64,000 nucleotides of DNA, taken from NCBI RefSeq assembly GCF_040802235.1, contig NC_133169.1, positions 44,089,034 to 44,153,033 of the forward strand, read 5' to 3'. The notes beneath the pieces were generated by a model that searched no databases, had not been told where the DNA came from, and saw only the letters and a list, made by a program, of their open reading frames with translations. The number at the start of each line of letters is the position of its first letter. Position 1 is the first letter of the stretch. A program made the translations under genes and the position numbers. Of the stretch, positions 53,391 through 64,000 are shown piece after piece. The DNA comes from Manis javanica (Eukaryota; Chordata; Mammalia; Pholidota; Manidae).

Positions 53391-54353
53391 ATGGAGGACA
53401 CCACCTGGATGGCCAACCACTCAGGAAGGTCAGAGTTCATCCTGCTTGGAATCTTCAGTCAATCCAAACACCCAGCCCTCCTTGGCATGGACATTTTTGT
53501 GGTTTTCCTGATGGCCTTGTCTGGAAACACCATCCTGATCCTTCTGATACGCTCTGATGCCCGCCTCCACACTCCCATGTACTTTTTCATCAGCCAGTTG
53601 TCTCTCATGGACGTAATGTACATTTCTGTCACTGTGCCCAAGATGCTCATGGACCGGGTCACTGGTGTGAACATGATCTCAGCCCCCGCATGTGGGATGC
53701 AGATGTTTCTCTATTTGACACTAAGTGGATCAGAATTTTTCCTCCTGGCCGCCATGGCCTATGACCGCTATGATGCCATCTGCCATCCTCTCCGTTACCC
53801 TGTCCTCATGAACCACAGGGTGTGTGTCCTCCTGGCATCTGGCTGCTGGCTCCTGGGATCAGTGGATGGCTTCTTGTTCACTCCCATCACCATGAACTTC
53901 CCCTTTTGTGGATCCCGGGAGGTCCATCATTTTTTCTGTGAGGTCCCTGCTGTGAGGAAGCTCTCCTGTGCAGACATCTCCATCTATGAGACACTCATGT
54001 ACCTCTGCTGTGTCCTCATGCTGCTCATCCCTGTGACAGTTATTTCAGGCTCCTATGGTTTCATCCTCCTCACCATCCACAGGATGAACTCGGCAGAGGG
54101 CCGAAGGAAGGCCTTTGCCACCTGCTCCTCCCACATGACTGTGGTCACCCTCTTCTATGGGACTGCCGTCTACACCTACATGCTCCCCAGCTCCTACCAT
54201 ACCCCTGAGAAGGACATGATGGCATCTGTCTTTTACACCATACTCACTCCTGTGCTAAACCCTTTGATCTATAGTCTAAGGAATAAACATGTTATGGGGC
54301 CTCTGAAGAAAATGTTGAATGTGGGACCTGTCTTTCAAGAAACCATAAAGTAG
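53391..54353 (+). CDS. olfactory receptor, OR2T family (OR2T4-like), intact
   Basis: This 320-residue class II odorant receptor is a seven-transmembrane GPCR that couples to Golf in olfactory sensory cilia. Hallmarks in order are an N-glycosylation site NHS (9-11), GN in TM1 (45-46), [10 protein letters not shown] (59-68), Cys101 and Cys183 for the loop disulfide, MAYDRY (122-127), SY in TM5 (221-222), KAFATCSSH (240-248) and NPLIYSLRN (290-298). The length and the single coding exon suit the family. The ATG at 53391 aligns with the starts of both pseudogenes and lies nine bases after a likely splice acceptor. One oddity is Asp128 right after DRY (DRYDAICHP), where most ORs carry Val or Ala. 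It resembles human OR2T4 most in my memory, but orthology is not established. It is the only complete receptor frame in the window. Confidence 0.97.
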   Translation: MEDTTWMANHSGRSEFILLGIFSQSKHPALLGMDIFVVFLMALSGNTILILLIRSDARLHTPMYFFISQLSLMDVMYISVTVPKMLMDRVTGVNMISAPACGMQMFLYLTLSGSEFFLLAAMAYDRYDAICHPLRYPVLMNHRVCVLLASGCWLLGSVDGFLFTPITMNFPFCGSREVHHFFCEVPAVRKLSCADISIYETLMYLCCVLMLLIPVTVISGSYGFILLTIHRMNSAEGRRKAFATCSSHMTVVTLFYGTAVYTYMLPSSYHTPEKDMMASVFYTILTPVLNPLIYSLRNKHVMGPLKKMLNVGPVFQETIK

Positions 54354-55232
54354 GAAAATTTAATACTGCTTTTACTTTCTCTAAATATCATACATTTAGA
54401 ATCTTATGTCAACACTATTCTTTAGATTTTCATAGCATGATGCCTCATCTGTTTTTCATACATCTTTTAAAAATTGTATCCATCTACTAGAAAATTTCAA
54501 TTTTGAAAATTTCTCCTTGTCTTTCTTTCTCCTTTGTAACTCTTTAAGATATATTGTACAAGCATATTGTATTTGTGCTATTTTTACTGAAGTTAATAAC
54601 TGCATTCTGAATCTATAGAAAAAACATCCATATTTTCAGAAAACACATAATGCAATTATTTAGAAGAGAAAGTCATGCAAAGCTGTGAAATTTATTTAAA
54701 TTGGAAAGAGGAAAAGAGATGACATGAATGAGAAGCAGTGTTAAAATTCGGTGTTTCTAGGTCAAAAGTATATGAGCTTCATACAATGCATACCCATGCT
54801 ACTTTTATGTGTATATAAAGTTATTCTGCATAAATATTTAAAATATCAGTTCTTCCTGCTTTTTGAATATGTTCTCTTCTTTTTTGAATTTGTGTTATAT
54901 TTGTGCAGTGTGACATAATTCTTAGGAAACGTGTTCATTTCAATGTGTCTAATGATTTCTGAGACAGTTCTGACATCTTCCCAACTTTATATGGGCTACC
55001 TTCTTTCCTACAGTCCAAACCTCAATGCACTTAGTAGCAATTAATTTTTTCCAGCAAGAGGTAGGTTTAGGATCTTGAATTCCATAAGGAACTGTGGGAA
55101 AACTGTAAGCTAAGAGTGGAAGAGAGATTTACGGAGGTTTCCTTCCATGAGGTAACACCTGAGCTGGATTTCAAAGTATGTATTTATTAGAAAAAAAACA
55201 TAGGAATATCAATTATCTAAGTTAATTTATTC

Positions 55233-55238
55233 AATAAA
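55233..55238 (+). terminator. possible polyadenylation signal of the OR2T gene
   Basis: AATAAA about 880 bases after the stop is the first canonical hexamer that I find downstream. In this AT-rich DNA it may be chance. Confidence 0.3.
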
Positions 55239-57770
55239 TATTTCTTGTGCTATATTAAATTCAAAATAATAGCTAAATGAAATTAGAATCTGAATCTACT
55301 TGGTTGTGGTACCCATGGAATTTTAACCTGTAGTTGCAGTTTTATATTATGTAAATAAGTGTTATAAAATATATGCTATCACTAGATGCTCATATGGAAA
55401 TTGTACAGGTCACAATGGCACCTCAGTTCTGTCTGTGACCTAAGAGTATTGTCAGACAAGGAGGATGATAGCAGTGCCTGGAAAACAATACTGATTCGGG
55501 ACTGGATGTTACCGTCAGATGAGTAGAGAAGGGTGGGGAATGGGGAACTCACTCAGAGACAAGATCTAAAGAAAATATGAAGCATGAAGGACAGATGGTT
55601 GACCAAACAGGAAATATAAATGTCCTAATGGCTTTTCATTTCCTACTGCACTTTGTATTCTCATTTCTTGCCCTTCTGTGACCAAGTATTTTATGAACAG
55701 TAGTGAAATGACCAGATTGGAATTTTAGTAATGTTAAATTGATTGAAATCAACTGGAGAAGTGAATGATGGAGGCTAGGAGATCAGGTGAGTGTGGGTAA
55801 TGAAATGAGCGGTGTTGATCTGAGTGGGTTGGACCACATGCCTGAGCACCAGGAAGGCCTGGGGGGAGCAGGATTTGGAGGGTGTGGGGCCTTGTTGAGC
55901 TGTTTACAAACAGCCACAGGTGTGGTTGCTCTCCATGTTCCTATGTATTGGGTCCAATTTTTAAAGAATCAGATGGTTTCCCTTTTCCTTTTGACAAACT
56001 TGATTATGTCATGACTGTAAGTTAAGACTCATGCAGTCTTTAGGAAACAATGTTGGAAAATAAATTTCCAATATTTTTATCATACTAAAATGAATGATAC
56101 AATATGCATGCTGTAAATTTTAAGTGATTGATAATTATATACCTCAGCCCTCAATTTGCTGGACCATAATTACACACACACTTGATGGTTCCACTTTAAA
56201 TGTCCTAGGACATGGGGAGCAAAATAGAACAAATAAAACAAAAAGTGGAGTGGAGCTATATTTTTTCAAAAATGTTTTCCAAATTGTTTTTCAATTGCTC
56301 TATTTCAAACCAAAAAGTTTACTTAAGTGTGCTTTTAGAATGATTGTTTTTAGACAACGTGTTCAAAATTTACTTTTTTTCATTATCTGTAATAATAAAA
56401 ATTTACATGAACTATGTGGATGGAAAAATATTTGAAAAATTATATATAGTATCTAATATTTAGAATTCTTAGGGAGGAATGATTGCTGCTGGAAAGTTCT
56501 TATATGTAGAGTTAAAAACTGAAAAAGAAGCGCTCCAGGCACTCAATCGCTCTTGCTTACAGTGCCAAATAACTAGCTGTGCACTGAAGTAGTGCACACT
56601 TTCAACCTTATTACTTATTCATGTGTTTATGACAGTGATGCCACCACCATTTGGACTAATTGATCATTCAATAACATGGTAACAAGACGTCAGATTTATA
56701 TACCCTCCAGAGCACATTAAAGACTGTGATTGAAATTCTTTATCCAAATTTATGAATTAAACAACACAGATTAGGTAGAGAAGCTTAACAACATTTTTCA
56801 TAACTTTTCTGCTTTCTTAACTGTGTTTGAAAGATAAAACTTGAAGGAAATAGAATAAACAAAACCATTTTCCAGGGATTTGCTAAAAATAAGACTTATT
56901 TAACTTAACTAGATAGGTTCAATAGGCATTTAAAATAGTTGTAATTGCCTCTTCCCCATCTTAGATTATTATTTGTAAACAAATTATTTTTGTACCTGTT
57001 AGATGCTGAGTTTAGACAGCATAAGCCTCTGCTGTTATGTCTAGGAACCCTGAATTATGTAATTCAAACTTCTTTTTAAAAAAGAAAATCAAGCACGGGA
57101 CTACAACATGCTTTTTCCACTCAGCATGCTAGTTTTGGTGTCTTATCAATTTGGAGCTTGAAGACTGGGTCAAAATCTATAATATGGATATGTCAGTGAT
57201 TTTTAAATAAATGGGCTATTGATGAACTTAGTAGTACTGTATTTAAGAGTTGAGAAGCATTATTTAAAGATGAGTGTCTAGAACAGGTGTGTCCAAGACA
57301 TATATGATTACTTCTGTAGGACAGATTCCCAGAAGGGTATTATTGGTTCAAACGATAAAGGATTTTAAATTTTGCTACAAAGTGTTAATTGTCATGTGAT
57401 GTAATACTTGACTAATTTAGCCCACCATCTGAGAGGGGAAAGCTCCTCCTTCTCTTCTACTTGTCCCTCGGCCTTCTGGATGGTTTGACCACTAAGAGAC
57501 CCCAGGAGATGACCGGCAGGTTAGAGCAGACTGAGGTCTGAGTATTGACTGTCTCAGCACCATCTGTGCTGGAGGTGGCTGAGTCCCTCCACTTGCAGCC
57601 CAGGTCTCACAGTGGTCATCCCCCTGCAACTTCAGCTGCTATGGATCCTGGAAACCCCTGTGCCTCCCGTTGCAGCCTTTCGTTGTTGCCTTTGGGTCAT
57701 TCTCTATCCCCTGATGAAAATCCTTAACCCTGCCCACTTCTTTGTGACCTGAATCCTGATGTAATTATGG

Positions 57771-58411
57771 CAAGTTTAAGTCAGACACAGGCAGGTAGAG
57801 CTCAAGGTTCCGGTAAGACACAGGCAGAAGAGAACTAGGGTCTCTTCTGAGAACTAAATTCTCAGCAAAGATGCCTCATCCTGGATATCTGGGAAAATCA
57901 GCCTGAGGAAACAAGAATGATTTTCTTTCCTTTGATCCCAGCTTGGCCATAACAACAGCCCCTCGCAGTGACTCCTGCCGCTCGCGTGATTCACTTCGTA
58001 TTTCAGCTTATAAACCTTAAACAGTGCAGCCCCGGCAGCATCCCTCCTTGGAGCCCCTCCTGAAAAGTTTCAGATTTCCTTTCTTCTGCACTCCTCATCT
58101 TGTCTGCTGGCTTCATTCTATGCCACCTCCAAGACATGATCATGGGAAGGAACAGCATCTCAGCCAGTAACAGCATTGGTGGCTCATCTGGGATGCCATT
58201 TGAAGGGTGGGTATCAGATGCAACCAGCATATTTCTTTTACTTCAGCCATATAGAAAAGTGACTAGTATGGCTGCTGATCTCAGGCCTTAGGTTCCTCTG
58301 AGTCCTCCTCAATCATTTCCCCATCTCCCCTCAGCAGTCAGGAAGGTCAGCCCAGCGGGGGCCAGAATTCTTTTTTGAAGCCCTTCTTGGATGTGAGGGA
58401 TGAGGGAAGCA
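57771..58411. other. unidentified GC-richer segment between unit C and the inverted PSMD12 arm
   Basis: This segment matches neither unit A nor the PSMD12 copy at 39105. It is richer in G+C and CpG than its surroundings (for example 57960-58000) and has a TATAAA-like site at about 58010. Open frames are short (75 codons at 58003-58230 on minus, 63 at 58100-58291 on plus), and I recognise neither. It could be a unique filler at the rearrangement joint, a diverged exon, or an old LTR-type promoter remnant. I cannot decide. Confidence 0.5.
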
Positions 58412-59455
58412 GGACCTTTCCTTAATTCCATTCCATAGTCTTCAACAACTGGGACCAATGCATCAACTCCATTGTGGTAAAAAGCTTTAAAAGATCCTTG
58501 CATTTAGGGATTTCTTCTAACTTCTTGTCACAATTTATTCATTAAACCTAATCTGACTGCTCATTGTCAAAAGGAGCCAAGATGACATAAAGGACACACT
58601 TTTCAGAGCCTGTTGCCACTTTTCACTTCCTGCCCTCTGCAAAGAGGATCATATATGTAGTGCTCGCAAGTAGGCAAATAGGAGCCCTCATGTAGATCCA
58701 GTTGAATCATTAAGTTATGGTATTTCAACTTTAATTTCTCTGTATTTTCCTCATGGAAAAACTTCGTGTTAATTTTCTTGCTGATGATTTGGATACCAAT
58801 GTAATCCTTCACAGCTTCAAAGCAATCCTTCATTGCTCCAAAATAAACTCCACTGGCTCTTTCTTATCTAGTGCCCCATTTGTTTCCACCTAAAGCCCTT
58901 GTAAAACAGAGGCTGCCTCTCTCACGTTACCATTTTGCACTTTTATAGTTGCTAATGCTTTTAGTCAGTTAAACACATTCAATTTCAACACAAGTTGCCT
59001 TCTGTGACCATTTCTAGAGTATCAATTAGTTGCAGTTTCATTGGAACGTCTGTAATTTCATCAACGTAAGAACAGCACTGTTGAACCAGTTTGCAACAGC
59101 TTGTTTTAACTGACTCTATCTTTTTAACAAAAGCATAATATATTTTCATTGAGTAAATACAATTCTTTAGCTTCATGAGACACAACTTCACTACTACAAC
59201 TAAGAAACAGGATGTGGACACCATATCAGAAGCACTCTGGGTCTGTTTTTCCAAAAACAGAAGGTTTCAATGACTTCCTAAGGAATTCCTTCCTCTGCCA
59301 GCTTCTCTGCATGTGGGCAGCCTGGATCCCCATGTGCCTAAGCCCACCTCCACCATGGCGATGTGCCCATCAGCACACCAGTGTCCCAGGCTGAGTGCCC
59401 GCAGGCATCTCCCTATGTTGGCAACACAAGAGCACCACTGTATACTCCTGCCTCC
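58412..59455 (-). pseudogene. PSMD12: processed pseudogene of PSMD12, inverted second copy, 3' truncated
   Basis: On the minus strand this is the same retrocopy as at 39105-40953, including its place in the L1 host. Recognisable parts are EKQTQSASDMVSTSCFLVVVVKL (59254 downward), KTSCCKLVQQCCSYVDEITDVPMKLQLIDTLEMVTEG (about 59110-59000), [45 protein letters not shown] (58820-58680) and [12 protein letters not shown] (58450-58415). After MELRKG the match stops, so the last third and the 3' UTR are absent. Several pieces read better than in copy 1, where stops have built up differently. No functional Rpn5 can be made, as the PCI domain is lost. Confidence 0.92.
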
Positions 59456-60575
59456 TTTGTCACACATTAACTGACCATATATGTATGGGCTCATATCTGT
59501 ACTCTCTGCTCTGTTCCATTGATCTTAGGGTCTGTTCTCCTGCCAGTACCACACTCTTTTGATGACTATGGCTTTGCAGTATAGCTTAAAGTCAGGAAGC
59601 ATGATACTTCAGCTTTTGACTTCTTTCTCAAGATTGTTTTGATTTTTTGTGGTCTTTGTGGATCTTTATAAGTTTTAGATATTTGTTCTAGGTAATGGAA
59701 AAATGCTATTGGTATTATGATAGGGATTGCATTGAAATTGTAAATTGTTTGGAGAGGATGCCATTTGGACAATGTTGTTTCTTCACATCCATGATCACAG
59801 GATAGATTTTCCTGGCCTATTTGTCTTCTTTATCTGGTTCCTTTCAGTGCAAAATAAGATGTTTGATTTGAAATTTTCCTTGTTACTTGAAGTAGGCTTT
59901 TATTGCTATGAACTTTCCACTTATAAGTAGTTTTGCTGATTATGATAGAATTTTTAATTTAATATTTCTGTTTTCATTTGTCCCTAGGCAATTTTTTTCT
60001 CCTATGCTTTCTTTGATGAGTTTTTGGTTGTTTGGTAGCATATTATTTAATTTCCACATTTTTTGTGGTTGTTCATTTTATTTATTTACCTCATTTTGAT
60101 TTTGTATCATTATGGGTGGGAATAAAATATTTATGAATTTATCTTCCTTAATTATTGAGAATTCTTTTGAGGCTAAATATGTGATCTCCCCTGGAGGGTG
60201 TTCCATGTTCACTTGACTAGAATTTATACTTATTAATTATGGATGGAATATTCTGTATCTCTTTAGACCATTTTGTATATTGTCCTATCTAATGCCAATG
60301 TTTTTGTATTTTCTAAGTCAGTCGATATTCTATTTGGATGATCTATGCATTGATGTGAATGGAATATTAATGTCCCCAATAATAATTGTTTTCCTGTCAA
60401 CTCCTGTTTCAGACTGGTAATATTTGTTTTATATATTTAGGTTCCCCTTTACTGTGTTCATATATGTAAAGTTGTGTGTCATCTTGCAAGACTGATTCCT
60501 TTGTTATTGTGTTAGACTCCATTTTGTTACACTGTTCTTTTTCCAGTCAATTTCTCTTCTATGATAATCACTGCT
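58412..60575 (-). repeat. inverted duplication, arm 2
   Basis: The complement of 37970-40130: PSMD12 part (58412-59455), then old L1 ORF2 and linker (59456-60575). The match to arm 1 is seen to 'ctcttctatgataatcactgctttatt' (60549-60575; arm 1 about 37968-37990). A younger L1 then begins, so the true limit of the duplication on this side is hidden. Confidence 0.87.
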
Positions 60576-63500
60576 TTATTTTTTATTTATTGTTTTTATT
60601 TTGGTATCATTAATGTACAGTTACATGAACACCATTATGGTTACTAGACTTCCCCTGTTATCAAGTCCCCACAAAATACCTCATTATGGTCACTGTCCTT
60701 CAGTCTACTAAGATGCTATAGAATCACTACTTGTCTTTTCTGTGTTGTACAGAACTCCCCATATCCCCCTTGCTACATTATGTGTGCTAATAGCAATATC
60801 CCCTTTTCCCCTTATCCCTTCTTTCACACCCATCCTCCCCAGTCCCTTTGCCTTTGGTAACTGTAATTCCATTATTGGGTTCTGTGAGTCTTCTGTTGTT
60901 TTGTTCCTTCAGTTTTTTCTTTGTTCTTATGCTCCACAGATGAGTGGAATCATTTGACACTTGTCTTTCTCTGCCTGGCTTATTTCACTGAGCATAATAC
61001 CCTCCAGCTCCATCCATGTTGTTGCAAATGGTAGGATTTTTTTCTTCTTATGGTGGAATAATATTCCATTGTGTATATGTACCACAACTACTTTATCCAT
61101 TCGTCTACTGATGGACACTTAGGTTCCTTTCATTTCTTAGCTATTGTAAATAGTGCTGCAATAAACATATGGGTGCATATGTCTTTTTGAAACTGGGATC
61201 CTGCATTCTTAGGGTAAACTCTTAGGAGTGGAATTCCTGGGTCAAATGGTATTTCTAATTTTACTTTTTTGAGGAACCTCCATACTGCTTTGCACTATGG
61301 TTGAACAAATTTACATTCCCGCCAGCAGAGTAGGATATTACCACTTTCTCCACATCCTCACCAACATTTGTATTACTTGTCCTTTGGATGGTGGCCATCC
61401 TTACTGGTGTGAGGTGACATCTCATGGTGGTTTTAACTTGTATTTCTCTGATGATTAGCGATGTGAAGCATCTTTTCATGTGCCTGTTGGCCATCTGAAT
61501 TTATTCTTTGGAGAAGTGTCTGTTCAGATCCCCTGCCCATTTTTTAATTGGCTTATTTGCTTTTTGTTTGTTGTGGCACATGAATTTTTATGTAATTTGG
61601 ATGTCAACTCCTTATCAGATTTGTCATTTATGAATATATTCTCCCATACTGTAGGATGTATTTTTTTCTACTGATAGTGTCCTTTGTTTCCCTTGCCTAG
61701 GGAGATATGTTCAAGAAGAAGTTACTGATGTTTATGCCCAAGAGATTTTTGCCTATATTTGTTCTAAGAGTTTTATGGCTTCATGACTTACATTCAGGTC
61801 TCTGATCCATTTTGAGTTTACTTGTGCATATGGGGTTAGACTCCAGTTTCATTCTCTTACATGTAGCTGTCCAGTTTTGCCAACAGCTGTTGAAGAGGTT
61901 GTCATTTCCCCATTGTACATCCATGGCTCCTTTATCATATATTAATTGACCATATATGCTTGGGTTTATATCTGGGCCCTATAGTCGGTTCCATTTGTCT
62001 ATGGGTCTGTTCTTGTGCCAGTACTAAATTGTCTTGATTACTGTGGCTTTGTAGTAGAGCTTGAAGTTAGGGACCATATTTCCCCTGCTTTATTCTTCCT
62101 TCTTAGGATTACTTTGGCTCTTCGGGATATTTTGTGGTTCCATATGAATTTTAGAACTATTTCCTCTAGTTTATTGAAGAATACTGTTGGTATTTTGATA
62201 GGAATTGAATTGAATCTGCAGATTGCTTTAGGCAGGATGACCATTTTGACAATATTAATTATTTCTATCCATGAGCAGGGATGTGTTTCCATTTATTGGT
62301 ATATTCTTTAACTTCTCTCATGAGTGTCTTGTAGTTTTCAGAGTGTAAGTATTTCACTTCCTTGGTTAGGTTTATTCCTAGATATTTAATTCTTTTTGAT
62401 GCATTTGTGAATGGAATTGTTTTCCTAATTTCTCCTCCTGCTAGTTCATCATTAGTGCATAGGAATGCCACAGATTTCTGTGTTTTAATTTTGTATTCTG
62501 CAACTTTGCTGAATTCAGATATTACATGTAGTAGTTTTAGAGTGGAGTCTTTAGGGTTTTTTATGTACAATATCATGTCATCTGCAAACAGTGACAGTTA
62601 AACTTCTTCCTTGCCCGTCTTGATGCCTTTTATTTCCTTGTGTTGTCTAATTGCTGTGGATAGGACCTCCAGTACTATGTTGAATGACAGTGAGGAGAGT
62701 GGGCATCCCTGTCTTGTTCTTAATCTTAGGTGAAAAGCTTTTTGCTTGCTGCTGTTAAGTTTGATGTTGGCTGTGAATTTGTCATATATGGCCTTTATTA
62801 TGTTGAGGTTCTTGTCCTCTACACCCATTTCATTGTGGGTTTTTATCATGAATGGATGTTGAATTTTACTGAATGCCTTTTCAGCATCTGTGGAGATTAC
62901 CATGTGGTTTTTGTCCTTCTTTTTGTTGATGTGGTGGATGATGTTGATGGATTTTCAAATGTTGTACCATCCTTGCTTCCCTGGGATTAATCCCACTTGA
63001 TCATGATGGATGATCTTCTTGATATATTTTTGAATTCAGTGTGCTGATATTTTGTTGACTATTTTTGCTTCTATGTTCATCAGGGATATTGGTCTCCAAT
63101 TTCATTTTTTTGTAGGGCCTGCCTGGTTTTGGTATTAGAGTGATGTTGCCTTCATAAAATGAGTTTGGATGTATTCCCTCCCCTTCCACTTTTTGGAAAT
63201 CTTTAAGGAGGATGGGTATTAGGTCTTCACTAAATGTGTGATAAAATTCAGCAGTGAAACCATCTGAACAAAGGGTTTTCTTCTTAGAAGTTTTTGATTA
63301 GAAGTTCAATTTCTTTGCTGGTAATTGGTCTATTCACGTTTTTTCTTCTATCCTGGGTCAGACTTGGAAGGTTGTATTTTTCTAGAAACTTTTCCATTTC
63401 TTCTAGGTTATCCAGCTTTCACCATATAATTTTCATAGTATTCTATCACAATTCTTTGTATTTCTGTGTTGTCTGTAGTGATTATTCCTTTCTCTTTTCT

Positions 63501-64000
63501 GATTCCATTTATTTGTGCAGATGCTCTTTTTTTTCTTGATAAGTCTAGCTGAGGGTTTAACTATTTTGTTTATTTTCTCAAAGAACTAGCTGCTGCTTTC
63601 ATTCATTCTTTCTATGGTTTTATTCTTCTCAATTTTATTTATTTCTGCTTTAGTCTTTATTATGTCCCTCCATCTACTGACTTTGGGCTTTATTTGTTCT
63701 TCCTTTTCTAGTTTCATTAATTATGAGTTTAGATCATTTATTTTGGATTGTTCTTCTTTCCTGAGGTAGGCCTGTATTGCAATACACTTCCCTCTTAGCA
63801 TGGCCTTTGCTGCATCCCACAGATTTTGTGGTGTTGAATTATTGTTGTCATTTGTCTCCATATATTGCTTGATCTTTGCTTTTATTTGGTCATTGAGTCA
63901 TTGATTATTTAGGAGCATGTTATTAAGCCTCCATGTGTTTGTGAGCCTTTTTTTTGTCTTTGTGTAATTTGTTTCTAGTTTCATACCTTTGTGATCTGAG
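60576..64000 (-). mobile_element. L1 LINE, 3' part, runs off the right edge
   Basis: A young-type L1 in minus orientation. The 3' end is at about 60576 (T-rich run, then 'ttggtatcattaatgtacag'). ORF2 continues to the window edge, which falls in the endonuclease region. Minus-strand pieces include the C-terminal part (60927-61494), '[27 protein letters not shown]'-type sequence (62265-62576, written here only as a landmark) and a reverse-transcriptase piece with [20 protein letters not shown] and [12 protein letters not shown] (62598-62903). Several stops and frameshifts are present. Confidence 0.9.

Larger units (their letters stand above)
49370..57770 (+). repeat. OR2T duplicon, unit C (holds the intact gene)
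   Basis: This is the most complete copy: distal upstream block (50030-50200), GC-richer block (about 50960-51190), inverted L1 stub (52815-52945), CA stub (53292-53310), OR exon, and 3' flank to 57770. It lacks the full-length L1 found in unit A: the target site reads through once at about 57297-57312. Unit-specific additions are an (ATTT)n run and a CpG-rich patch. 56280-57200 has no match in A that I can see and no gene. Small open frames upstream (50222-50536, 50987-51235) are not conserved between copies. Confidence 0.88.

Noticed and set aside
58003-58230. A 75-codon minus-strand frame in the unidentified segment
   Set aside because: I recognise no family in it. Length and composition are compatible with chance, so it is reported only as part of the unexplained interval.
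57771-58411. A solo LTR-type fossil
   Set aside because: There is a TATAAA-like site and higher GC, but I see no clear terminal dinucleotides, target duplication or known family sequence. It is kept as unidentified.

Overview
This window is mammalian nuclear DNA from an olfactory receptor (OR) cluster. It is AT-rich, packed with L1 LINEs of several ages, and holds single-exon OR genes of the OR2T and OR14 families. In human, those two families lie together in the chromosome 1q44 OR cluster. I see no tRNA-derived or Alu-like SINE. The youngest L1s have 3' ends that I loosely associate with pangolin/Ferae genomes. That species hint is an inference from memory and is weak.

Only one gene looks functional: an intact 320-codon OR2T receptor at 53391-54353 (+). 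Two full-length paralogues, at 6603-7551 and 27911-28866, are dead through frameshifts or a stop. An OR2T 3' fragment lies on the minus strand at 3571-3858. An OR14 gene at 725-1506 has lost its start codon and its last transmembrane segment.

The layout reads as repeated duplication and rearrangement of one OR2T unit. Unit A (about 3866-17570), unit B (about 24040-29060) and unit C (about 49370-57770) are direct copies. They share an upstream region, an old L1 3' stub, a CA repeat just before the ATG, the OR exon and, in A and C, 3' flank. Two inverted partial copies exist. The first, 1507-3858, copies the 3' end of unit A and ends exactly where the OR14 gene is broken. The second, 41863-42845, copies the distal upstream part that unit A lacks. 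A third inverted pair, 37970-40130 and 58412-60575, carries an old L1 with a processed PSMD12 (26S proteasome subunit) pseudogene inside it.

The rest is mobile DNA. Younger L1s lie at 10922-16990 (-, full length, clear target-site duplication), 17786-23935 (+), 30334-36287 (+, full length) and 60576-64000 (-, runs off the window). Older L1 remains lie at 1-430, 9300-10800, 29060-30330, 36310-41862 and 42920-49180. A nearly whole Tigger1 DNA transposon (43665-45930) with TA target duplications is nested in the last of these.

I find no CRISPR array, no RNA gene and no new multi-gene system. The interest lies in rearrangement history, in relative dating through nested and shared insertions, and in which OR copy survived.
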